64,000 nucleotides of DNA from Micromonospora sp. WMMD812 (GCF_027497215.1 NZ_CP114904.1:1178001-1242000); one strand, 5' to 3'; positions 1 through 9,796 are shown, counted from the stretch's first letter. Made by a program: numbers and translations. The notes: generated by a model not told the origin, from the letters alone.

Positions 1-70
1 ACGCCGCCGCCCTGCTCGGCTGACCGCCCGCCCACCGGCGGCGGCCCGCCCGAGGACGGGCTGCCTGGGC

Positions 71-277
71 TCAGGCGAGGAAGATCAGGGCGAGCCAGCC
101 GCCCACGATCAGCACCAGCGCGAGCGCCAGCACCCAGGTGGGCACGGTGTACTCGCCGCGCCGGTTGCGCTCGATCTCGTTGCGGATCTTCTCCCGCCGG
201 CGCTCGACCCAGTTCTGACGCTGGTGGCCGCTGTCGTGCGGCTCCTGGCTCGGCTGCGGGCTCGGGGACGTCGTCAT
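71..277 (-). CDS. Small single-pass membrane protein
   Basis: This 68-residue protein has a hydrophilic, Ser/Pro/Gln-rich N-terminus and a basic stretch around residues 24-40. A single hydrophobic helix covers about residues 47-67 and ends at the C-terminus. That layout predicts a tail-anchored or single-pass membrane protein with a cytosolic basic domain. It lies 68 bp downstream of pafA on the same strand, so it may be co-transcribed with it. I recognise no family and no function can be assigned. Confidence 0.7.
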   Translation of the reverse strand: MTTSPSPQPSQEPHDSGHQRQNWVERRREKIRNEIERNRRGEYTVPTWVLALALVLIVGGWLALIFLA

Positions 278-345
278 GGCCCGGTCAGCCTACCGGGCCG
301 GCCGGCCCGGCGACGGGCGCCACCACCGGACCGGCCCGAACCCGG

Positions 346-1704
346 TCACATGCTGGCGATCAGCCGCTCGACCCGCTCGTCGTACGCCCGGAACGGGTCC
401 TTGCAGAGCACGGTGCGCTGCGCCTGGTCGTTGAGCTTCAGGTGCACCCAGTCGACGGTGAAGTCCCGGCGCTTCTCCTGGGCGTGCCGGATGAACTCGC
501 CGCGCAGCCGGGCCCGGGTCGTCTGCGGCGGAGTCTCCTTCGCCTCGAAGATCTCCGGGTCGGTGGCCACCCGGTCCACCTCGCCGCGGCGCTCCAGCAG
601 CCCGTACAGGCCCCGGCCGCGCCGCAGGTCGTGGTAGGCCAGGTCCATCTGGGCGACCCGCGGGTGCGACAGCGGCAGGTCGTGTTTGCGCTGGTAGCGC
701 TCGATCAGGCGCAGCTTCGTCACCCAGTCGATTTCCCGGGCCACCGGCTCCAGGTCACCGGTCTCCACCGCGCGCAGCACCCGACCCCACAGCTCCACCA
801 CCCGCTTGGCGGTCTGGTCGCCGCCGCGACGCTCGACGAACTCGGTCGCCTTCGCCAGGTATTCCTGCTGGATCTCCAGCGCGCTGACCTCCTTGCCGGA
901 GGCGAGCCGCACCTTGCGCCGGCCGGTGATGTCGTGCGACACCTCGCGGATCGCCCGGATCGGGTTCTCCAGCGACAGGTCGCGCATCACCACGCCCGCC
1001 TCGATCATGCGCAGCACGATGTCGGCCGTGCCGACCTTGAGCAGGGTGGTGACCTCGTTCATGTTGGAGTCGCCGACGATCACGTGCAGGCGCCGGTAGC
1101 GCTCGGCGTCGGCGTGCGGCTCGTCCCGGGTGTTGATGATCGGCCGGCTGCGGGTGGTCGCCGAGGAGACGCCCTCCCAGATGTGCTCGGCCCGCTGCGA
1201 CAGGCAGTAGACCGCGCCGCGCGGGGTCTGGAGCACCTTGCCGGCACCGCAGATCAGTTGCCGGGTGACCAGGAACGGGATCAGCACGTCGGCCAGCCGA
1301 CCGAACTCGCCGTGCCGGGAGACCAGGTAGTTCTCGTGGCAGCCGTACGAGTTGCCGGCCGAGTCGGTGTTGTTCTTGAACAGGTAGATCTCGCCCGCGA
1401 TGCCCTCGTCGTGCAGCCGCTTCTCGGCGTCGACGAGCAGCCCCTCCAGGATCCGCTCACCGGCGCGGTCGTGGGCGACCAGGTCGACCACCGAGTCGCA
1501 TTCGGGCGTGGCGTATTCGGGGTGGGAGCCGACGTCCAGGTAGAGCCGGGCCCCGTTGCGCAGGAACACGTTGCTGGACCGGCCCCAGGACACCACTCGG
1601 CGGAAGAGGTACCGGGCGACCTCGTCAGGGGACAGCCGCCGCTGCCCGCGGTAGGTACAGGTGACGCCGTACTCGGTCTCGAGGCCGAAGATTCGCCGCT
1701 CCAT
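346..1704 (-). CDS. pafA: Pup--protein ligase PafA
   Basis: PafA joins the C-terminal glutamate of Pup to lysines of target proteins using ATP, marking them for the bacterial proteasome. The 452-residue length fits the family. The N-terminal ATP-binding motif (IFGLETEYG, residues 5-13) is present. Asp57 in [12 protein letters not shown] matches the known catalytic aspartate of PafA. The mid-protein NTRDEPHAD and the Asn-rich [17 protein letters not shown] segment are carboxylate-amine ligase-like signatures shared with Dop, its homologue in this window. Here pafA is separated from prcA by about 7 kb of sugar genes, unlike the usual adjacent arrangement. The ATG start gives the canonical N-terminus. 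Confidence 0.98.
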   Translation of the reverse strand: MERRIFGLETEYGVTCTYRGQRRLSPDEVARYLFRRVVSWGRSSNVFLRNGARLYLDVGSHPEYATPECDSVVDLVAHDRAGERILEGLLVDAEKRLHDEGIAGEIYLFKNNTDSAGNSYGCHENYLVSRHGEFGRLADVLIPFLVTRQLICGAGKVLQTPRGAVYCLSQRAEHIWEGVSSATTRSRPIINTRDEPHADAERYRRLHVIVGDSNMNEVTTLLKVGTADIVLRMIEAGVVMRDLSLENPIRAIREVSHDITGRRKVRLASGKEVSALEIQQEYLAKATEFVERRGGDQTAKRVVELWGRVLRAVETGDLEPVAREIDWVTKLRLIERYQRKHDLPLSHPRVAQMDLAYHDLRRGRGLYGLLERRGEVDRVATDPEIFEAKETPPQTTRARLRGEFIRHAQEKRRDFTVDWVHLKLNDQAQRTVLCKDPFRAYDERVERLIASM

Positions 1705-1784
1705 GGTGTGACATTAGCCGCCCGGAGCGCCCGTTCGTCACTGTCACACCACAGGTCGTGCCGGCGGTGCCGGGAAATCCCGGT

Positions 1785-2396
1785 CTAGTGCGACATTCCG
1801 TCCGGGCCCAGCGTCGCCACGTACGCCCGGCAGGCCTGGTAGTCCGGCAGCAGGCCGGTCTCGCGCGCCTCGGCCAGCGTCGGCGCCGCGGCGTCCCGGG
1901 CCGACAGCTGCGGCACGTCGGCCGGCCACTCGATGCCCAGCTCCTCGTCCAGCGGGTGCACCGAGTGCTCCCCCGTCGGGTTGTAGGTGGCCGAGCAGAG
2001 GTAGCTCAGGGTGGCGTCGTCGGTCAGCGCGCAGAAGCCGTGCCCGAGACCCTCGGCGAGGTAGACCGCGCGGCGGTCCACGTCGTCGAGCCGGACGCCC
2101 TCCCAGCGGCCGAACGTGGGCGAGCCGACCCGCAGGTCGACCACCACGTCGAGCACCGCGCCCCGTACGCAGGTGACGTACTTGGCCTGGCCGGGTGGGA
2201 CGTCCGCGAAGTGGATGCCGCGCACCACCCCGCGGCCCGAGACGGAGAGGTTGCCCTGCGCCAGCCGCAGCGGGTGGCCGACCGCCTCGGCGAGGCGGTC
2301 GAAGCGGTACCACTCCATGAACAACCCGCGCGGGTCGCCGTGCTGCTGCGGGGTGATCTCCCAGGCGCCGTCGATGCTCAGCGGCCGGATCTTCAC
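1785..2396 (-). CDS. rfbC: dTDP-4-dehydrorhamnose 3,5-epimerase
   Basis: This enzyme epimerises dTDP-4-keto-6-deoxyglucose at C3 and C5, the third step of dTDP-L-rhamnose synthesis. The 203-residue cupin-type protein has the family core RGIHF, with His62 as the expected catalytic base, and GLGHGFCAL further on. The GTG start is preceded by GGAGATGG at a suitable distance. It follows rfbA on the same strand with a gap of about 55 bp. rfbB and rfbD are divergent just beyond, so all four rhamnose genes are within 3.5 kb. Confidence 0.95.
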   Translation of the reverse strand: MKIRPLSIDGAWEITPQQHGDPRGLFMEWYRFDRLAEAVGHPLRLAQGNLSVSGRGVVRGIHFADVPPGQAKYVTCVRGAVLDVVVDLRVGSPTFGRWEGVRLDDVDRRAVYLAEGLGHGFCALTDDATLSYLCSATYNPTGEHSVHPLDEELGIEWPADVPQLSARDAAAPTLAEARETGLLPDYQACRAYVATLGPDGMSH

Positions 2397-2451
2397 GGTG
2401 CCATCTCCGTTCGCGACTGCGGGGCTCGCAAACCCGGCTCACTCCTCACGC

Positions 2452-3342
2452 TCACCGGGCCACCGTCCCCCGGCCCTGCTTCTCGGCGAGCAGGCCGAGC
2501 AGGTAGTCCCCGTAGCCGCTCTTGGTCAGCGGCTCGGCCAGCGCCCGCAGGCGCTCGTCGTCGAGCAGGCCGGCCCGCCAGGCCACCTCCTCGACGCAGC
2601 CGATCTTGAGGCCCTGCCGCTCCTCGATCACGCGGACGAACTCGGCGGCCTGCATGAGCGAGGTGAAGGTGCCGGTGTCCAGCCAGGCGGTGCCCCGGTC
2701 CAGCACGGTGACCGACAGCTCACCCATCTCCCGGTACGCCTCGTTGACCGCGGTGATCTCCAGCTCGCCCCGGGCGCTCGGGGTCAGCTTGCTGGCGATG
2801 TCGACCACCCGGTTGTCGTAGAAGTACAACCCGGGCACCGCGTACCGGGACCTCGGCCGGGTCGGCTTCTCCTCGATCGAGAGCACCTTGCCGTCGGCGT
2901 CGAAGTCGACCACGCCGTACGCCTCGGGGTTGGCCACCGGGTACGCGAAGACCCGGCCGCCGACCTGGTTGCCGTGGGCGGTGAGCTGCCGGCCGAGGCC
3001 GACGCCGTGGAAGATGTTGTCACCCAGGATCAGCGCCACCGAGTCGCCGCCGATGAAGTCCGCGCCGAGCACGAACGCCTGCGCGATGCCCTCTGGGCGG
3101 GCCTGGGTGACGTACTCCAGCCGCAGCCCCCACTGGCTGCCGTCACCGAGCAGCCGACGGAACTGGTCCTGGTCGTCCGGCGTCGTGATCACCAGGATCT
3201 CCCGCACCCCGGACATCACCAGGGTGGAGAGCGGGTAGTAGATCATCGGCTTGTCGAAGACCGGCATCAGCTGCTTGGAGACCGCCCGGGTGATCGGCCA
3301 GAGCCGAGACCCGGTGCCACCGGCGAGTAGGATTCCGCGCAC
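2452..3342 (-). CDS. rfbA: Glucose-1-phosphate thymidylyltransferase
   Basis: This enzyme makes dTDP-glucose from dTTP and glucose-1-phosphate, the first step of dTDP-rhamnose synthesis. The 296-residue length is standard. The N-terminal nucleotide-binding motif [15 protein letters not shown] is complete, followed by [16 protein letters not shown] and later LGDNIFHG, all diagnostic of RmlA. It is transcribed away from rfbB across an 88 bp divergent promoter region and is followed by rfbC. Confidence 0.96.
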   Translation of the reverse strand: MRGILLAGGTGSRLWPITRAVSKQLMPVFDKPMIYYPLSTLVMSGVREILVITTPDDQDQFRRLLGDGSQWGLRLEYVTQARPEGIAQAFVLGADFIGGDSVALILGDNIFHGVGLGRQLTAHGNQVGGRVFAYPVANPEAYGVVDFDADGKVLSIEEKPTRPRSRYAVPGLYFYDNRVVDIASKLTPSARGELEITAVNEAYREMGELSVTVLDRGTAWLDTGTFTSLMQAAEFVRVIEERQGLKIGCVEEVAWRAGLLDDERLRALAEPLTKSGYGDYLLGLLAEKQGRGTVAR

Positions 3343-3415
3343 CCGGGGAGCCTACCGGCCGCGTCGGGAACCGGACACCGGGGTGACGGTCCTCGGGGTT
3401 CCGCTCCGATTCGCG

Positions 3416-3421
3416 TACACT
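3416..3421 (+). promoter_or_regulatory. Candidate -10 box for a leaderless rfbB transcript
   Basis: The hexamer TACACT ends 9 nt before the GTG start of rfbB. No Shine-Dalgarno sequence is visible between them. This spacing fits a leaderless mRNA, which is common in actinobacteria. No convincing -35 box was found. Confidence 0.35.
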
Positions 3422-3430
3422 TCCGGACCC

Positions 3431-4432
3431 GTGAGGATCCTCGTCACCGGCGGAGCCGGATTCATCGGGTCGGAGTACGTGCGCCTGCTCCTGGGCAAGC
3501 CCCTGGGCAGCGCCGCCGGCGTGCCACCGATCGAGCCGGTGGCCGTTACCGTGCTCGACAAGCTCACCTACTCGGGCAACCTGGCGAACCTCGCCCCGGT
3601 CCGCGACGATCCGCGGTACCGGTTCGTGCAGGGCGACATCTGCGACCCGGGCCTGGTCGACGAGGTGGTCGCCGGACACGACGTGATCGTGCACTTCGCC
3701 GCCGAATCGCACGTCGACCGGTCGATCGCCGGCGCCGCGCCGTTCGTCACCACCAACGTGCTGGGCACCCAGACGCTGCTCGACGCCGCGTTGCGCCACG
3801 GCACCGGCCGGTTCGTGCACGTCTCCACCGACGAGGTCTACGGCTCGATCGACTCCGGTTCCTGGACCGAGACCTGGCCGCTGGCGCCGAACTCGCCCTA
3901 CTCGGCGTCCAAGGCGGGCTCGGACCTGCTCGCGCTGGCCTACCACCGCACGCACGGCATGGACGTGGTGGTCACCCGCTGCTCCAACAACTACGGGCCG
4001 TACCAGTTCCCCGAGAAGGTCATCCCGCTGTTCGTCAGCAACCTGCTCGACGGCGGCACCGTCCCGCTCTACGGCGACGGCGGCAACGTGCGGGACTGGC
4101 TGCACGTGCACGACCACTGCCGGGGCATCGCGCTGGTGCAGCAGAAGGGCCGCGCCGGTGAGGTCTACAACATCGGCGGCGGCACCGAGCTGACCAACAA
4201 GGAGCTCACCGGGCGGCTCCTGGAGGCCTGCGGCGCCGGTTGGGACCGGGTCGTCCCGGTCGCCGACCGCAAGGGCCACGACCGCCGCTACTCGCTGGAC
4301 ATCACCAAGATCAGCGAGGAGCTGGGGTACGCCCCGAGCATCGACCTGGACCGCGGGCTCGCCGAGACCGTGCGTTGGTACCGGGAGAACCGGGCCTGGT
4401 GGGAGCCGCTCAAGTCGTCCCCGGCCGCATGA
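3431..4432 (+). CDS. rfbB: dTDP-glucose 4,6-dehydratase
   Basis: This enzyme converts dTDP-glucose to dTDP-4-keto-6-deoxyglucose (second step of dTDP-rhamnose synthesis) with bound NAD. The 333-residue extended SDR protein begins with the Rossmann motif ILVTGGAGFIGS. It has the catalytic STDEVYG segment and the YSASK active-site Tyr/Lys, plus NNYGPYQFPEK typical of RmlB. An open frame extends upstream to 3251, but similarity starts at the GTG chosen here. Its stop overlaps the rfbD start (ATGA), so the two are translationally coupled. Confidence 0.95.
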   Translation: MRILVTGGAGFIGSEYVRLLLGKPLGSAAGVPPIEPVAVTVLDKLTYSGNLANLAPVRDDPRYRFVQGDICDPGLVDEVVAGHDVIVHFAAESHVDRSIAGAAPFVTTNVLGTQTLLDAALRHGTGRFVHVSTDEVYGSIDSGSWTETWPLAPNSPYSASKAGSDLLALAYHRTHGMDVVVTRCSNNYGPYQFPEKVIPLFVSNLLDGGTVPLYGDGGNVRDWLHVHDHCRGIALVQQKGRAGEVYNIGGGTELTNKELTGRLLEACGAGWDRVVPVADRKGHDRRYSLDITKISEELGYAPSIDLDRGLAETVRWYRENRAWWEPLKSSPAA

Positions 4433-5310
4433 CCCGGGTGCTCGTCACCGGCGCCGGCGGCATGCTCGGCCGTGACCTGCGCGACGTGCTCGCCGCCCAG
4501 GCCGAGCTGAAGGTGACCGCCGCCACCCGGGCCGAGCTCGACATCACCGACCCCGGGGCGGTCCGCGCCGCCGTCGCCGAGCACGACCTGGTGATCAACT
4601 GCGCGGCGTGGACCAACGTCGACGGCGCCGAGGAGCACGAGGAGGCCGCCACCGCGGTCAACGGCCACGGTGTGGCCCACATCGCCCGGGCCTGCGCCGA
4701 CAGCGGCGCCCGCCTGATCCAGGTCTCCACCGACTACGTCTTCGACGGCGAGGCCGACCAGCCGTACGACGAGGACGCGCCCACCGCGCCGGTCAACGCG
4801 TACGGCCGCGGCAAGCTGGTCGGGGAACAGAGCGTCACCCGGCTGCTCCCCGACGCCGGCTACATCGTCCGCACCGCCTGGCTGTACGGCGCGAACGGGC
4901 CGAACTTCGTGGCCACCATGCTCCGCCTTGCCCAGCAGCGCGAGCACCTCGACGTCGTCGACGACCAGCACGGCCAGCCCACCTGGTCACACACCCTGGC
5001 CACCCGGCTGGTCGCGCTCGCCGAGGCGGCGCTCACCGGCCGGGCCGCACCGCGCACCTACCACCTCACCTGCACCGGCCGCACCACCTGGTACCACCTG
5101 GCCCGGGCCGTGTTCACCCTGCACGGGCTCGACCCGGACCGGATCCGCCCCATCGGCAGCGACCGGCTTCGACGTCCCGCCACCCGACCGGCGTACAGTG
5201 TGCTGGGGCACAGCCGCTGGACCGCCGCGGGCCTGCCAGCGATGCCGGACTGGCACGCCACGCTGGCAGCAGCCTTTGCCTCCTCCGCTCCCCCGTGGAA
5301 GGTCTCATGA
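4429..5310 (+). CDS. rfbD: dTDP-4-dehydrorhamnose reductase
   Basis: This enzyme performs the last step of dTDP-L-rhamnose synthesis, the NAD(P)H reduction of the 4-keto group. The 293-residue SDR protein has the N-terminal VLVTGAGGMLGRDL motif, the STDYVFDG segment and the YGRGKLVGE active-site Tyr/Lys. The ATG overlaps the rfbB stop, and its own stop overlaps the next ATG, so it belongs to one tightly packed operon running to 8704. Confidence 0.95.
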   Translation: MTRVLVTGAGGMLGRDLRDVLAAQAELKVTAATRAELDITDPGAVRAAVAEHDLVINCAAWTNVDGAEEHEEAATAVNGHGVAHIARACADSGARLIQVSTDYVFDGEADQPYDEDAPTAPVNAYGRGKLVGEQSVTRLLPDAGYIVRTAWLYGANGPNFVATMLRLAQQREHLDVVDDQHGQPTWSHTLATRLVALAEAALTGRAAPRTYHLTCTGRTTWYHLARAVFTLHGLDPDRIRPIGSDRLRRPATRPAYSVLGHSRWTAAGLPAMPDWHATLAAAFASSAPPWKVS

Positions 5311-5678
5311 AGCTCACCCTCGTCACCGGCCTGACCGGCCTGATACTGCTGGCCACCATCGTCGAGCTCCTGCGCCGCCGCCAGCTGCGCGAGAAGTACG
5401 GCATGCTCTGGTTCGGCGTCCTGCTGATCGTCATCCCGCTGTCGCTCTTCCCCCGGCTGCTCGACAACGTCGCCGAACTGCTCGGCGTCGCCTCCGGCGT
5501 CAGCCTCGTCCTCTTCCTCGGCATCGTCTTCCTGCTCCTGGTGTGCGTGCACCTGAGCTGGGAGGTCAGCGCCCTGGAGGAGGAGACCCGCACCCTGGCC
5601 GAAGACTTCGCCCTGCTCCGCGCCGAGATCGACGCCGAGCGGGCCGCCCGGAACGAACTGGTGTCCCACGATGGTTAA
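5307..5678 (+). CDS. DUF2304 small membrane protein
   Basis: This 123-residue protein has three predicted hydrophobic segments (about residues 3-20, 33-50 and 63-82) followed by an acidic, helical C-terminal tail. The RREKYG-like motif after the first helix (RRRQLREKYGMLWFG) is characteristic of the DUF2304 family. In actinobacteria these proteins are normally encoded next to a GT2 glycosyltransferase, as here, where the next gene overlaps by 8 bp. It is probably a membrane partner or anchor for that enzyme. The biochemical role is not established. Confidence 0.85.
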   Translation: MKLTLVTGLTGLILLATIVELLRRRQLREKYGMLWFGVLLIVIPLSLFPRLLDNVAELLGVASGVSLVLFLGIVFLLLVCVHLSWEVSALEEETRTLAEDFALLRAEIDAERAARNELVSHDG

Positions 5679-6372
5679 CGGCAAGCGCGTCCTGATCATC
5701 ATTCCGGCCCTCAACGAGTCCGGATCCATCGGCGACGTGGTCCGCGAGGTCCGCGGCGAACTGCCCGGCGTCGAGGTGCTCGTGGTCGACGACGGCTCCA
5801 CCGACCGCACCGCCGCCGTGGCGGCCGCCGCCGGCGCCCGGGTCGCGAAGCTGCCGTACAACCTCGGCGTCGGCGGGGCCATGCGGCTCGGCTACCGGTA
5901 CGCCTTCGAGCACGACTTCGACGTCGCGATCCAGGTCGACGCCGACGGCCAGCACGACCCCCGCTACGTGCCCAAGCTCGTCGACCTGCTGGACGACAAC
6001 GACCTCGTGATCGGCGCCCGGTTCGCCGGTGAGGGCGACTACAACGTCCGCGGCCCCCGCCGCTGGGCGATGGTGATGCTCTCCGCGGTGCTCTCCCGGG
6101 TCGCCCGCACCAAGCTCACCGACACCACCTCCGGGTTCCGCGCCGCCAACCGCCGGGTCATCGAGATGTTCGCCCGCTGGTACCCGGTCGAGTACCTCGG
6201 CGACACCGTGGAGACGCTGGTGCACACGGCCCGCCGCGGGTACAAGATCCGTCAGGTCCCGGTGGCCATGCGCAAGCGGATGGCCGGCACACCCAGCCAC
6301 TCCCCCGCCAAGGCGATGATCTACCTGGGCCGGGCCTTCGCCGTCCTCACACTGGCGCTCATCCGCCGGTGA
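5671..6372 (+). CDS. GT2 glycosyltransferase, polyprenyl-phosphate type
   Basis: The 233-residue GT-A protein resembles dolichyl-phosphate mannose synthase and polyprenyl-phosphate glycosyltransferases. Visible motifs are IIPALNESGSIGDVV at the N-terminus, VVDDGSTDRT for nucleotide binding, and the metal-binding DADGQHDP. A DTTSGFRAANR acceptor-site segment follows. It overlaps the DUF2304 gene upstream and the flippase gene downstream. It probably charges a lipid-phosphate carrier with a sugar at the inner membrane face. The donor sugar cannot be told from sequence. Confidence 0.88.
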   Translation: MVNGKRVLIIIPALNESGSIGDVVREVRGELPGVEVLVVDDGSTDRTAAVAAAAGARVAKLPYNLGVGGAMRLGYRYAFEHDFDVAIQVDADGQHDPRYVPKLVDLLDDNDLVIGARFAGEGDYNVRGPRRWAMVMLSAVLSRVARTKLTDTTSGFRAANRRVIEMFARWYPVEYLGDTVETLVHTARRGYKIRQVPVAMRKRMAGTPSHSPAKAMIYLGRAFAVLTLALIRR

Positions 6373-7676
6373 TCCGCCGCCTGCTGAACCTCATCCCGCC
6401 CGGTACCATCGCCGTCGGTGCCGGGCTGGGCCTCCTGGGGCTCGCCTCGTACGTCCACCTGGCGGTCGCCGGGCACAGCCTCACCGAGGCGGACTACTCG
6501 TCCCTCTCGGTGCTCTGGTCGATTGTGTTCACCCTCGGCATCGGCGTCTTCCTGCCGGTCGAGCAGGAAGTGGCCCGGATCGTCGCCGCCCGGCGCAGCC
6601 AGGGCCTGCCACCCGGCCCGGTGCTGGCCCGGGGCGCCGCCCTCGCCGGCGCCGTGCTCGCCGCGATGGTGCTCCTGATCATCGCGGCGGGCGGGGTGCT
6701 GACCGACCGGCTCTTCGCCGGCGACGGCGGGATGGTGCCCGTGCTCATCGGCTCGCTCGCCGCGCTCGCCGTCGCACACACCACCCGGGGTCTCCTCTCC
6801 GGCCTCCAGCTGTTCCCCTGGTACGGCACCCAGCTGGGCATCGACGGCGGGCTGCGGATCGGGCTGGTCGCCCTGCTCGGGCTGGCGGGCGTCACCGATC
6901 CGGTCTGGTACGGGGCCGTCCTGGTCGCCGCACCCCTGATCAGTGTCGTGGCCACCCTGCCGCCGGTGCTGCGCGCCCTCGGCGGCGGCCTGCCGGTCGC
7001 CTGGCCCGCCCTGCTGCGCGGCCTGGGCCTGCTCACCGTGTCCAGCCTGCTCTCCCAGGTCGTCGTCAACGTCGGCGTGATCAACGTCCGGGTGCTCGCC
7101 CCCTCCGACGTCGAAACCGCCGGCGCGCTGCTCTCCGCGCTCGTGCTGGTGCGCATCCCGCTCTTCGTCTTCGCCTCGCTCCAGGCGTCGCTGCTGCCCG
7201 GGCTGGCCACCTCGGCCGCCACCGGCGACCACGCCGCCTTCCACAGCCTGCTGCGCCGCGCGCTGGGCATCGTCACCGCGCTGGGGGTGACCGGCGCGAT
7301 CGGCGCCGTGCTGCTCGGCCCCTGGCTGGTCCGCGCCCTGTTCGACGCGCCCGACGTCCTCGGCCACGGCGACTTCGCCTGGCTGGCCGTGGCCACCCTG
7401 GCCTACCTCTGGGCCATGGTGCTCGGCCAGGGCCTGCTGGCGCTCGACCGGCACCGCGCGCAGGCCGTCGCCTGGGCCGTCGGCGTCGCGGCCCTGGTCG
7501 TCGCGACGCTCGCCCCGCTGCCGGTCGCGACGCGCGTCGAGCTCGGCTACACCGTCGGGTCCGTCGTGGTGGCCGCCGCCATGGCGTGGCTGCTGTTCGG
7601 CGCCAGACGCATCCCCTCCTCCACTCCCACCCCCTCGCCGGAGGCCGTGACAACCGGAGTGCCCGGAGGAATGTGA
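6369..7676 (+). CDS. Polytopic polysaccharide flippase-like membrane protein
   Basis: This 435-residue protein is almost entirely membrane helices, about twelve by eye. It has the length and pattern of Wzx/MurJ-like (MOP superfamily) exporters, including a charged EQEVARIVAARRSQG loop after helix 2. It sits inside the glycan operon between two glycosyltransferases and overlaps both (GTGA start at 6369, one-base overlap at 7676). The likely role is moving a lipid-linked sugar unit across the membrane. Family assignment is by architecture and context. Confidence 0.75.
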   Translation: MIRRLLNLIPPGTIAVGAGLGLLGLASYVHLAVAGHSLTEADYSSLSVLWSIVFTLGIGVFLPVEQEVARIVAARRSQGLPPGPVLARGAALAGAVLAAMVLLIIAAGGVLTDRLFAGDGGMVPVLIGSLAALAVAHTTRGLLSGLQLFPWYGTQLGIDGGLRIGLVALLGLAGVTDPVWYGAVLVAAPLISVVATLPPVLRALGGGLPVAWPALLRGLGLLTVSSLLSQVVVNVGVINVRVLAPSDVETAGALLSALVLVRIPLFVFASLQASLLPGLATSAATGDHAAFHSLLRRALGIVTALGVTGAIGAVLLGPWLVRALFDAPDVLGHGDFAWLAVATLAYLWAMVLGQGLLALDRHRAQAVAWAVGVAALVVATLAPLPVATRVELGYTVGSVVVAAAMAWLLFGARRIPSSTPTPSPEAVTTGVPGGM

Positions 7677-8704
7677 TGACCCGACCCCAGGTCGGCGCGG
7701 TGATGCTCGCCTACGGTCCCGAGCCGTGGCTGGTCGATGCCGCACGCGCGGTGCTCGCCAGCACCGACGTCGAGGTCGAGCTGGTGGTCGTGGACAACGG
7801 CTGCACCGGTCGGAGCATCGACGACGTCAAGGGCCTCCCGGGCGTACGCGTCGTGCGCCCCGAGGAGAACACCGGCTACTCCGGCGGCTGCCGGCTCGGC
7901 GCCGCCGAGGTCGGCGGCGACTGGCTGGCCTTCGTCAACTCCGACGCGATCGTCGCGCCGGACGCCCTGGCCAAGACCCTCGCGGTCGCCGCGGAGCCGG
8001 GCGTCGGCGCCGCCATGGCCTCCATCCGGCTCGCCGACACACCCGAGCTGATCAACACCGCCGGCAACCCGCTGCACTTCAGCGGGCTGTCCTGGGCCGG
8101 CGGCAACGGCGAGCCGGCCACCGCCCACGCCCGGCGCACCACGGTGCCGTCGCTCAGCGGCTGCTGCTTCGTGATCAGCCGCCGGCACTGGCAGGAGCTC
8201 GACGGCTTCGCCGCCGAGTACTTCGCCTACCACGAGGACACCGAACTCAGCCTCCGGCTGTGGCAGCGCGGGCTACGCCTGGAGTACGTGCCCGACGCCG
8301 TCGTCCGGCACCACTACGAGTTCTCCCGCAACGAGCTGAAGCTCTACCTGGTCGAACGGAACCGCCTGGTCACCCTGCTCACCGCGTACGAGGCCCGGAC
8401 CCTCGTGGTGCTCGCCCCGGTGCTGCTGCTGACCGAGGCGGCCATGCTCGCCGCCGCCCTCGCCGGCGGCTGGACGAGGCAGAAGTTCCGCGGATGGGGT
8501 TGGCTCTGGCGCAACCGCGGCTGGCTCCGGGCCCGCCGACGGCGGCTCCAGGCCGAGCGCACCGTCCCGGACGGCGTCATCGCCGAGCTGATGACCGCCC
8601 GGGTCGCGCCCTCGATCGTCAACGCGCCACCCGGGATGGGCGCCTTCAACGCGTTCACCGCGGCCTACTGGGCTCTGGCCAAGCCCCTGCTGCGCCGCCG
8701 CTGA
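7676..8704 (+). CDS. GT2 glycosyltransferase, rhamnosyltransferase-like
   Basis: The 342-residue protein has a GT-A fold signature: VVVDNGCTGRS for nucleotide binding, FVNSDAIVAPDAL in place of a DxD motif, LSGCCFVISRR, and the EDTELSLRLWQRG segment typical of WbbL/Rfb-type rhamnosyltransferases. A hydrophobic C-terminal stretch (about residues 240-262) suggests membrane association. It closes the operon that also makes dTDP-rhamnose, so rhamnose is the likely donor. The ATG overlaps the previous stop by one base. Confidence 0.87.
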   Translation: MTRPQVGAVMLAYGPEPWLVDAARAVLASTDVEVELVVVDNGCTGRSIDDVKGLPGVRVVRPEENTGYSGGCRLGAAEVGGDWLAFVNSDAIVAPDALAKTLAVAAEPGVGAAMASIRLADTPELINTAGNPLHFSGLSWAGGNGEPATAHARRTTVPSLSGCCFVISRRHWQELDGFAAEYFAYHEDTELSLRLWQRGLRLEYVPDAVVRHHYEFSRNELKLYLVERNRLVTLLTAYEARTLVVLAPVLLLTEAAMLAAALAGGWTRQKFRGWGWLWRNRGWLRARRRRLQAERTVPDGVIAELMTARVAPSIVNAPPGMGAFNAFTAAYWALAKPLLRRR

Positions 8705-8859
8705 GCCCGCCCAGGCGGTCCGCTCCGCGACGGGTTCGGGTCGTGCCGGCCCGGCCCGGACGCGGGGCGCTGAGGCGGCGGGCCGGGCAGCGCCGCCCAG
8801 CCGAACGGGCCCGCGCAGATACGTTTCCGTCGTGGTGACGAGATCGTGTTTCACCGCGC

Positions 8860-8896
8860 CGTCGTGCCGGGGCCGGTGACCGGCCCCGGCACGACG
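8860..8896. terminator. Strong hairpin between convergent operons
   Basis: This is a perfect inverted repeat with 17-bp GC-rich arms (8860-8876 and 8880-8896) and a 3-nt loop. It lies just past the prcA stop and downstream of the plus-strand glycan operon, so it can terminate both. No long U-tract is present, which is usual for actinobacteria. Confidence 0.75.
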
Positions 8897-8903
8897 GGAA
8901 CGA

Positions 8904-9737
8904 CTACTGCTCGGCCTGGTTGCCGGGCTTGTCCTCCAGGTCGGCCGACGCCGCCGACGTGGTCGGCTTCCGCGCCTCCTCGGTCGGCACGGACGGCGTC
9001 TGCGGGCCGCCGGCGGCCGGCTGCTCCGCCTTCGCGGCGTCCCCGTCGAGCAGCGCGGTCAGCGCGGCTCCCGTGATCCGGCGGAACGTCCGGCCGACCC
9101 GAGCGCGGTCGAGGACCGCCACCTCCAGCTGGTTGGCCGCGATCGTCCGGGCCGCGCCGCCCTCGCCGCCGACGCTGCCGAGTGCCCGGACGGCCACCTT
9201 GACCGCCTCGCCGAGCGACATGTCGGCCCGGTGTTCCGACTTGAGCACCCCGGTGATCGCCTCGGCCTGCCCACCCATCGCCATCCGGCCCGGCTCGTCG
9301 TTGACGGAGCCGTCGTACGTCAGCCGGTAGAGCTCGTCGGCCTCGGCCGTCGCGCCGACCTCGGCCACGCAGATCTCCACCTCGAACGGCTTCGACTGCT
9401 CGGTGAAGATGGCGCCCAGGGTCTGCGCGAACGCGTTGGCCAGGGCCCGACCGGTCACGTCCCGCCGGTCGTAGCTCAGCCCGTTCAGGTCGGCCATCCG
9501 GACGCCGGCGCGGCGCAGGTTCTCGAACTCGTTGTAGCGACCGACGGCGGCGAACCCGATCCGGTCGTAGATCTCGCTGACCTTGTGCAGGGCGCTGGAG
9601 AGGTTCTCGGCGACGAAGAGCACTCCACCGGAGTAGCTCAGGACCACCGCGCTGCGCCCCCGGGCGATGCCCTTGCGGGCCAGCTCGGAGCGGTCGCGCA
9701 TGATCTGCTCGGGCGAGGCGTAGAACTGCATGGCCAC
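8904..9737 (-). CDS. prcA: 20S proteasome alpha subunit
   Basis: The alpha subunit forms the outer rings and gate of the bacterial 20S proteasome. At 277 residues it is slightly longer than many family members because of a Pro/Thr/Lys-rich tail. The N-terminal [25 protein letters not shown] segment (residues 3 onward) is the conserved gating and H0 region, followed by the Ntn-hydrolase-fold core. The GTG start has AAGGAG upstream. It lies 59 bp downstream of prcB in the same direction. Confidence 0.96.
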   Translation of the reverse strand: MAMQFYASPEQIMRDRSELARKGIARGRSAVVLSYSGGVLFVAENLSSALHKVSEIYDRIGFAAVGRYNEFENLRRAGVRMADLNGLSYDRRDVTGRALANAFAQTLGAIFTEQSKPFEVEICVAEVGATAEADELYRLTYDGSVNDEPGRMAMGGQAEAITGVLKSEHRADMSLGEAVKVAVRALGSVGGEGGAARTIAANQLEVAVLDRARVGRTFRRITGAALTALLDGDAAKAEQPAAGGPQTPSVPTEEARKPTTSAASADLEDKPGNQAEQ

Positions 9738-9796
9738 GGCGGCTGGTTCTCCTTAGCGCTGTGCGGACGACTGCTTGCGGTGCGGGCGGGGGCGGC

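Noticed and set aside
1..23. Possible 3' end of a plus-strand gene (reads AAALLG then stop)
   Set aside because: Only seven codons are visible, too few to support a gene call.
442..1788. A 448-codon plus-strand frame opposite pafA
   Set aside because: Antisense shadow of a well-supported pafA; no domain features.
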